Origin: Gnetum montanum
Lineage: Eukaryota; Streptophyta; Gnetopsida; Gnetales; Gnetaceae
Direction of reading: 5' to 3'
Length of the DNA: 64,000 nt
Assembly: GCA_015680685.1 (NCBI GenBank)
Contig: MNCI01004315.1
Location: 86,654 to 150,653 of the forward strand
The notes beneath the pieces are model-generated. The model was not told the origin of the DNA, searched no databases, and saw nothing but the letters and a program-made list of their open reading frames with translations. A program made the position numbers and the translations under genes. Positions 57,081 through 64,000 of the stretch are shown here, piece by piece (positions within the stretch are counted from its first letter, which is position 1; each line of letters begins with the position of its first letter).

Positions 57081-58541
57081 AGGGATCCTAGGATCATATA
57101 TTTTTCTAGTAAAATGGCCAACCTTGATCTAATCTATGGCCACATGGGTCAACATGACAATGTACAACTAGGAAGCACTTTGGTTTGAAGGCTACTTAAC
57201 CATAATTTTAGAGGTTGAAGTAGCAAGGTTGGCAACCACAAGTGTTTACGATGGCTTCGTGGGGTTGTTGATTTTGAAGAATGGTCTCTTGCAAGACTTG
57301 GGTTTAGGACCACTTGGCTCAGGAGTTGACTACAATTTTACTACCCTATTGGTATTTCTTTGCTATAGCTAGGTAGGTACCCAGAATAGATGAAGCAGTG
57401 GTAGAGGTGTTGATGATGGTGTTGTAGGAGTGGATGGGTGTTGCGAAGGATAAAAGGAAAATAGCAGCTCTCCTCTTGGAGAAGTATCTTTGTAGTACTT
57501 CGAAGAGTAGTAGTGATGTGAAAAGGAAGCATGACTAGAAGAGTCACATGAAGATACCAGCTGCTAAATGTAATAATCATTAGGGTCAAGTTGGTGATAA
57601 GGGTATTGCTACCCTAAACATGGCATCCCCCATGACTATGTGTGTTGCCACTATTGGTACCAATCTTGAGGTTGAGACGATGCTTCACTTGAATAGTATG
57701 CTTCTTAGTGGAATTGTTGCCGATAGTTACTTTGTGGATAAGGAAAACTCCTGGGTGCTTGCGATTTTACCAATCTAGGATTTAAAGCATACATTCCAAC
57801 TCTTGTAGGTGTGACAACACAGGACAACATCCCTTAGGATGTTCATATTGAAAAATTTCACAATCATAATAATGAAAAATGTCACAGTCATAATAATCTA
57901 TCTCTAAATTTGCAACCTCCTCTACTATTACAACTTTACCCTTATCCTTGTCATATATTCATTTAGCATCCTTTTTCTTTCTTCATTCATGGTGACTACT
58001 TCTTTGATCTCTGCATTTCTCTATAATTTTTAGAGAAATTTAAAACTTCTCATCCAAGGATCTTTTTTTTTTTTTTTGGATCGACAAGGTTTTCCTCTGC
58101 TCTACTTCATCAAGCAATGCCTTCTTGTTATTCTCATAGAAATGGATCTTCCTCTTGAGAACAAGTGGGAAAAAAACCTTTTTTCCTTTGAAACCTTATA
58201 TCGAGCTTCCATCTACCGATCTTTCTTTTGTTGGGCCTCAATGGGATGATAATTCCAAGAGAAATGGTATTGCACCTTGTACTTTGAGTTAAGTTTGGTG
58301 ATGCGCAACTTGATTAGATTGTTTAGAATCATTTCAGGAAAAAATTAGTTAGGAGGCAATGCAATGTTGCCTTCAATGTCTCTCCATCATGTCTGCTCAT
58401 CTTGATGTAGGATGAAAGTGAATTCTGGAGTGTAAGGATCTCGACAGATGTGCACAACATGACATTGTTGGGGTACCTTTGTCTTTCTACCTTCTTGCCT
58501 TTGAATGATGGTGAAGATTCTTCCTTATGAAAAGAGGCCAT
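57081..58541 (-). pseudogene. gag of ATH-E
   Basis: The ATG at 58541 begins MASFHKEESSPSFKGKK, with the N-terminal part running to 58329. The middle (57780-58200) holds the Lys/Glu-rich region, shortened compared with ATH-C. The C-terminal Ser/Tyr/His/Pro-rich part (57240-57600) precedes the protease. Many stops. No clear zinc knuckle. Confidence 0.7.
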
Positions 58542-58647
58542 ATTAGCAATTGCTAATTAACAATGTGCATTTGTTGTTATATTCTTAATGATTTAGTGTT
58601 AGTTTTCTTTACAATGTTTTTATAATATTTCACTATCTTCCCTAAGT

Positions 58648-58665
58648 CCCTAGCAATGATGCCAA
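58648..58665 (-). other. Primer binding site of ATH-E (tRNA-Asp-like, degenerate)
   Basis: The minus strand reads TTGGCATCATTGCTAGGG next to the LTR. It shares the frame TGGCxxCxTTGCxxGGG with the tRNA-Asp complement used by Athila elements; differences are transitions. Confidence 0.6.
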
Positions 58666-59531
58666 TGATGAGTAGCAATTAGTCCCTCCACTTAATCATA
58701 CGAATCACAAGCATTCATTAACAATCTAGTTGAAATCTTGTGAACTTAGCCCCTATGTTTACCAATGGGCAAAGATAGTATTGTGAGAGTTATGATCATT
58801 ATCTTCTTGGCTTCACTTATGTAAGCTTAGTTGTATGGTTAAGTGTAAGCCAAGGCACATGATTTTTATTTTTATTTTATATTTTATTCTATTTAATCTA
58901 AGTATAAAACAAACACAATTAATTAGAAATTAATTATTGAACTATCTAATGCCTTAATCTAACTAGCCTAGCATAAAGAATTCAAGCCTACTTTCTGTTC
59001 ACATCCTAAACTTGCTCTAATGCTACTAGATTACCAAGTATTTATCGTTGGGTGTACCAGATAGCCACTACTAGGATTACCAAGCATTAAGCAGTATGTT
59101 CAAAGTGGTCGTACTTATGCATTGTTATTAAGTTTTTTAATTAACTAACAACATGAATATAAAATGCATGACTAATGAAGTGCATGGAAATAGACATTAA
59201 TCTATTCTAAGAGCTACAAGGAATTCCAAGAATCTTGTTTTTATTGTTTTCACATCAAAGTGTTGAGGTACATTGATGCTTGAATAAGGATCCATGCAAT
59301 CCTTGAAGTCCTACTATGGGCACTCTGAAAATATTCTAACTCTGGACTAGGACAACTACAAGAATTCAGCTATGTTATTGATTTAACATGCCATAAATGT
59401 GGTGGGTACTTGCATTTATATAGGCAAGACTAGACACTATGTCGATGCATCAAACCATGCATTTATGGGGCTGTGTCGATGGGCCTACATTCATACATGC
59501 CCATTAACATAGCCAATTAAATGATTCATCA
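58666..59531 (-). repeat. 5' LTR of ATH-E
   Basis: TGATGAGTAGC to GATTCATCA, homologous to the ATH-D and ATH-F LTRs. The TATA box on the minus strand is CTATATAAAT (59423-59414). Confidence 0.88.
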
Positions 59532-59624
59532 AGTTTCTAGTACAAATCTAATGGATATATTATGTATTTCATTTAGTGGATGGTTTAAGTGCATTTAATG
59601 TTTAAATATTTAAGTTGTGATACT
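59532..59624. other. 93 bp between ATH-E and ATH-F
   Basis: AT-rich sequence between the 5' LTR end of ATH-E and the 3' LTR start of ATH-F. It is probably the older sequence both landed in; nothing recognised. Confidence 0.5.
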
Positions 59625-60673
59625 TGATGAGTGGCGAGGTACCCCTACACTCAACCATACGAATACGAGCGTGCACGCACGATCCGGTCGAACTCCGCAG
59701 ACTAAATGCCTTAACGCCACAAGAATCACTTGGGGTTAATCGTTCGTTGTCTTCCCAGGCTTGCTTGTAAGTGTCACGGTGTATGGTTAAGCAAGTCTGA
59801 GGTATGTGATTTTTTTGGTATTTTTCGGTTTATCTTCTATGCTATCAGAGGAAAGGGTTGAGAAACTAAGCTAACTCTAACTAATGTCCTAAGTCTAAAT
59901 TAACTAGCGTCAGCATCCGTTCCCACTTACCGGACACACCCTGAACTATGCAACTGTGGCTTACCAAACGCTAATCGTTACTGGGATCACCACACGTAAC
60001 GCAAGTGCTCGAAGTGGTCGTACTGAGGCACCTATTTAGCTTAAGTGTGATAAGCAGCCGATTCCTTAGCTAGCCGTACACACCCGTGGGTGCTCGTAAC
60101 TAAGTCGTACTTATCACACGTTCTAGCCTAGCAATGAGTAGCCGATTCCTTGACTAGCCGTACACATTGGACTACCACTGGGATTACCAAGCGTAGAATC
60201 CTGGAATACGCTATTGGATTACCAAGCGGCCAATGCTCGTAATCAAGTCATACTCATGCATTGCGACAAGCAGCCGATTCCTTAACTAGCCGTACACGTC
60301 CGTAGACACTCGTAATCAAGTCGTACTTGTGCGCACTAGGAAAGCAGTAAATAAACAATAATAAAACCATGTACTGCAAGGTTTATCCAATCAAGTTCAT
60401 CTTTATTGCCGTACACAACTTGGGTTCAGGTTACAAGCTGCTCGAATAAAGAGCCGTTCACTCTAGGACTCCTACTGCGGGCACATGGGAAAAATTCTAA
60501 CTCTGGAGTGATCAATCTGCCAGAGCTTCGCTACTTCTAGCCAGGATTGGGAAATGAAGGGAGTGCCACCTCTTATTTATAGATATGGCGGCAGACCGCG
60601 ATATCACATACATGATATCGCAGGGGAAGACGCGATATCGCGTATCGCGGCACATGCAGGTCGCGTCTCATCA
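59625..60673 (-). repeat. 3' LTR of ATH-F
   Basis: TGATGAGTGGCG to CGTCTCATCA, with 7-base inverted ends. The TATA box on the minus strand is CTATAAATA (60582-60574). The roughly 90 bases of U3 contain CpG-rich palindromes: CGCGATATCGCG at 60631-60642 and GATATC twice more. CAGCCGATTCCTTA(G)CTAGCCGTACAC units are repeated three times at 60053-60300 in R-U5. Confidence 0.92.
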
Positions 60674-62615
60674 TACCCCCATGACTGAATGAAAACTCGT
60701 CCTCGAGTTCTTTACAATGATATTAGGTAGGTATGGGATTATTAGGGGAAATGGAACTAATGGGGGGACATGTGAACGGTCTTTATTACAAGGCTTGACA
60801 AAATTGGTGTTCATGACAACAAGGGTCAACACCTTATAACAATGACATCAGGCCACAGTTGGCAGCTGAGAGAAAAGAGGAGAGAGAATAGAAGAGAAGA
60901 AGAGAGAAGAGTCTTGTTGCTGCCAACACCTAGATTGTGCCTTCCGTTATCCGTCCGTAAGCGCATTATCAATTATGCTCCTTGCATAGCTGCTTTAGTG
61001 CGGCTCCATTTCAAGTGTTTGCGCCAGATCCATCCTGTTGTTGTATGATTGCCATCTGCACACACAACACAATCATATATTAGCAAGGGTAATTGAATCA
61101 TTAAGTAAATCATACCTTGCTTCGGTGTAAGCTCATTGGCTAGGTTGTGGTATGGCTAATATGGATCTGGGAAAATGTGGATGATGACTACCGAAGGTGT
61201 AGGGGTTAGGAAGAAAAACGAAAAAATCCGGGGCTTAGGATAAAAATCGAAAAATCAGGCCCCGTACCCCCATGACTAATCGCGAACCTCCGGTAGCGTT
61301 AGAATGGAGAAAGAAAAGGAGGAGGAAAGATAGGGAAATGGGACAACGACGGCATCGGTGAAGGGGATGTCATGATGGAAATGAACAAAAAATGTTAATT
61401 AATTGCAAAAATGTTAAGGAAAAGAAGTTAACTAATGTTCCAAGTAGGAATGTCAGTGGGTCCTCCCCAAAGCAGGCTCATGCCCTTAATGCCCTGACAA
61501 TCCGAGATTCGAAGAGTCCGTGGGCACTGGGAATGTCCTTTGGAACAAGAGTTAAAGTCTTAACTGGAAGAATTTACCAAAAAGAAAACAAAGCATCAAC
61601 CAAAATATACACTAATGATACAACCGGCAAAGAGGTGAATGATGGAGAGAAAGATGGACAGAAGAGAAATGGAATGGAATCCCAAGAACAAGGTGGTGTA
61701 CAACCCCGTGTGTATTTCATGATTACTGTGACTTGGCGAATATCATTCCAACTCAGGCCTCAAACCGACCACTTCCAGTGACTTCGCATCAATGCATTTG
61801 GTCAAACCATCCACTTGGATAACAAGGATGCATCTTCGAAGAGCCACCACCATTCCGACAAAATGAAGGAGAGAATGGGAAGCGAGAAGGGCCTTAGTTA
61901 GAGGGGACACTTTGGGTCCATAACCAGTGCTTGCAGCCCAAATTTTATTTCGTCTAAGGGGTGTGTTTTGAATCCTCACTTTTGCTTTTTTGCTTTTTTC
62001 TTTTCTTTTCTGTTTTCTCTTCTCTTTTTTTTTTTTTGTGTTTTTTGTTTTTTTGCGTGGGGACCACCCCATTCAAAGACTTCTTTTTTTTTTTTTTTTC
62101 TCCGCTTCTGATTATTGGGTAACATCGGAACGGCAAGAAAACCCAAGAAGAAAACATCCAAGCACCCAAGTGAATGACCAACACGAAAACATCAAGTTCC
62201 TTTGAAGTCACACCCTTTGCAATCCTTGAGTCCTTCCTTAGTTTGAGAAATGCCCAGTCACCTGTTCATTGAAGTTCTTATTAAAAGGGAACTATACATT
62301 TCCAAGCCAAGGGAGACCATAGACTTGATGGATGGATGGATGAAGTGATCTCATTGCCTGCCATATCAAAAGAACATACCTTAGTATCAACAATGTAACT
62401 TAAAGGTAAAAACCAAACATGAGCAATCAATGAAAAACAGTTCATCCCATCGGCCCGAACACTTATTGGGTGGCGAACTTACATGATGGATGACACACAT
62501 ACACACAAAAAATAGAAAAAGTATGACGATGTTGTAAAAAAAAACAAGAAAAGATAAAGAAATTTGTAAAACAAAAACGTTGAAAAACAAAAACTGAAAA
62601 AGAACTGAGGGCCCC
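60674..62615. other. Internal non-coding region of ATH-F
   Basis: It begins with the polypurine-tract position (60674-60686, GGGGGTA on the minus strand). It holds the GTGGGTCCTCCCC block at about 61458, an AG-rich run at 60870-60910 and long poly(T) runs at 61985-62100. ORF3 should be here by comparison with ATH-D but is absent; the interval from tract to block is only about 770 bases. No convincing frame. Confidence 0.65.
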
Positions 62616-62735
62616 CTATGGTTAGCATAGGTGGCCATCTCCCCCATGACTGAGTTGTAAGGGAGAGATCCGAAATAGTGAGTGCCTATTTGAATTTCTA
62701 AGAAGTGCCCAACTTCTCCCAATTGATAATCTTAG
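62616..62735 (-). pseudogene. Integrase C-terminal remnant of ATH-F
   Basis: About 100 bases around GGAGATGGCCACCT match the end of integrase in ATH-D (46580-46650: CTCAATCATGAGGGAGATGGCCA on the minus strand). They are directly followed, toward higher coordinates, by sequence from just after the protease. This is the scar of the deletion that removed RT to integrase. Confidence 0.65.
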
Positions 62736-63625
62736 ATTCAGTGGTGGAAGTTGGCGGCGTTCACGTTCCAGTGTGTCTATGCCACGGTTGTTGGCATGAG
62801 TTTCCTCAGTTCGTTCCATGCATATTTGTTTGCCCCTACAAGAAGCTGTCAACCACGGGGTGTCTACTACTTCTTGTGTGGTTGCTACATACAGGTATCT
62901 TTGTTGTAGAGTCTCTTGGGCACACCTGTGACATGGAGACATTTCCTCCGTGTCATCACCCGGTGAATGACTGCATGTGATGCATGGAACTCTCCTCTTC
63001 TCGATCTTTCCACATATGTTATCTTGGAGATTTCCGAGGAAAGATCGTGGATCCTAAGGCATGCATCTACTGTGCTTAGCCATGCCCTTCCCAATATAAT
63101 TGGGAAGTCCCCTTCGTTGTTGTTAACATCGATCACTAGGAAATCCTCTGAGTAGGACCAACCACACACAGTCGTAATAACATCCTCCACTAATCCCAAG
63201 GGAATAGTGATGGACTGGTCTGCCAGCTCTAGTTGGATGATGCTCTTCTTAAGTTGGGGCAGGTTCCAGGCATGATACATCTTCTGCGAAATTAAGTTGA
63301 CTCCGGAACCTAAGTCAAGAAGAGCCCGATGTGGTGCATTTCCAGAAATCTGCAAATAAATAAAGGGACTCCCAGGATCATTTAGTTTCCTGGGAAGGTG
63401 GCCTACCTTGATCCAATCAGTTACGGTATGTGTTAACATAACCGTATGCGTTATACTCCCTTGGACTAAAGGGAGCTCCGAAGCGTTAGTAGTTAGAGGC
63501 CTATACATGGCCTCAACCGCTTGTTGTTGCAAGAGCCTGTCTGGGCTCTTAGTTCTGAAAAAAGGTCTCTTCTTTGTACAGTTGTCGCTAGAACTAGTAC
63601 CTAGTTGGATATTTACAGCTCTCAC
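62736..63625 (-). pseudogene. Aspartic protease and gag C-terminal region of ATH-F
   Basis: Open from 63625 to 62885 (246 codons). It opens with a charged stretch (NCTKKRPFFRTKSPDR), then VMLTHTVTDWIKVG, then the protease ALLDLGSGVNLIS in which the D-S-G Ser is Leu, LGLVEDVITTVCGWSY and GDFPIILGRAWLSTVDACLRIHD. A single C to T change would account for the Leu. After protease the reading meets the deletion scar. Called a pseudogene because of the active-site change and loss of pol. Confidence 0.8.
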
Positions 63626-64000
63626 AACGTGATGTTGCTACGGTTGAGGGGGAAGTTCCCCTTGCATTGTTGGAGTAGGAGGTGTTATGGGAACTACTTG
63701 AGGAAGAGGTGCGGGTGGAGTTAGAGGATGGACAGAATGTGAGATGTCTCCTGGGGGAGAAGGAGTCCTTCTGAAGTACTCCCAAGCATGGTAGTGACGT
63801 TGGGGGGTAGTGTGACCCATAGCGTCACTTGGAGAAACTGGCTGCTGCACATAATAACCGTAAGGATCAGGCTGCCGGTAAGGGTACTGATGTGTTGGCG
63901 GTGGCATCCCCCATGATTGTGGGTATTGCCACTGCTGCTGTTGTCCAATGGGCTACGGAGGCGTTCCACTTGAATAATACGTCAAGGGTTGGTGGAACTG
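63626..64000 (-). pseudogene. gag of ATH-F, partial
   Basis: Gln/Pro/Tyr-rich C-terminal gag: MPPPTHQYPYRQPDPYGYYVQ, QPVSPSDAMG, PPAPLPQVVP, TMQGELPPQP. Same composition and motif order (YRQPDPY, QP[IV]SP, MQGE[IL]PPQ) as gag of ATH-C and ATH-D. It runs off the window. Confidence 0.75.

Larger units (their letters stand above)
52654..59531 (-). mobile_element. ATH-E, 5' piece: LTR, gag, protease, RT, RNase H, integrase
   Basis: On the minus strand from 59531: 5' LTR, primer site, gag, protease, RT, RNase H, integrase, spacer; it continues at 40704 beyond the inserted ATH-D. The right flank after the LTR is AGTTT; no partner duplication can be found because the left end is truncated. Confidence 0.88.
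59625..64000 (-). mobile_element. ATH-F, gag-protease-only Athila-like derivative, continues past the window
   Basis: 3' LTR at 59625-60673, polypurine-tract position, spacer, a short integrase tail, then protease and gag with nothing in between. RT, RNase H, nearly all of integrase and ORF3 are gone. The remaining protease frame is open for 246 codons and CpG sites are well kept, so this is the youngest-looking Athila copy here. The 5' LTR is beyond 64000. Confidence 0.88.

Noticed and set aside
61954-62211. Lys-rich minus-strand frame as a nuclear or nucleolar protein
   Set aside because: It is the translation of poly(T)-rich spacer of ATH-F (61985-62100), conserved only as low-complexity sequence.

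Overview
This window is nuclear DNA from a seed plant with a repeat-rich genome; the species cannot be fixed from the sequence. Almost all of it is decayed LTR retrotransposons of the Ty3/gypsy superfamily, stacked inside one another. They belong to two lineages: a Tat-like family (RT followed by two RNase H domains, integrase without a visible chromodomain) and an Athila-like family (DSGSxVNLIS-type protease, a degenerate primer site resembling the tRNA-Asp site, an extra ORF after integrase). Most coding frames carry stops of the CAG/CAA/CGA to TAG/TAA/TGA or TGG to stop kind, as expected from long decay of methylated DNA. There are no bacterial features, no CRISPR array, and I found no tRNA or rRNA.

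Left half (1-27132): two Tat-like elements on the minus strand. TAT-B (5165-23312, about 18.1 kb) has both LTRs and a 5-bp target duplication GACAG. It sits inside the gag gene of TAT-A (1-5164 plus 23313-27132; its other end lies left of the window). TAT-A is itself inserted in the RT region of an Athila-like element, ATH-C (27133 to about 31340). The order in TAT-B, read on the minus strand, is LTR, leader, gag, protease, a 5.6-kb interruption, RT, RNase H, second RNase H, integrase, spacer, LTR. The interruption holds a complete gene on the opposite strand: a TATA box, eight exons whose splice phases all agree, and a stop (12122-16671, about 1043 codons). TAT-A carries the 3' exons of the same gene. 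A 10-bp palindrome, GCGTATACGC, is reiterated in U3 of the LTRs, in the untranslated leader, and in the 5' part of the antisense gene.

Middle (31340-38580): Athila-like gag debris split by a solo LTR (33575-34528, duplication CTATG), a plus-strand fragment of an Athila accessory ORF, then a roughly 2.5-kb island without recognised repeats. That island holds the only plausible host gene: a short intronless minus-strand ORF (37343-37819) with a TATA box and a G-box upstream.

Right half (38580-64000): ATH-D (40705-52653, duplication ATCAT), inserted in ATH-E (38580-40704 plus 52654-59531), followed by ATH-F (59625 to beyond the end). ATH-F has lost RT, RNase H, most of integrase and the accessory ORF, and is a gag-protease-only derivative. 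Several single N bases mark assembly joins. Three are flanked by about 50-bp duplicated contig ends, two of which create false frameshifts, and one 394-base block (54502-54895) looks like a contig placed backwards.
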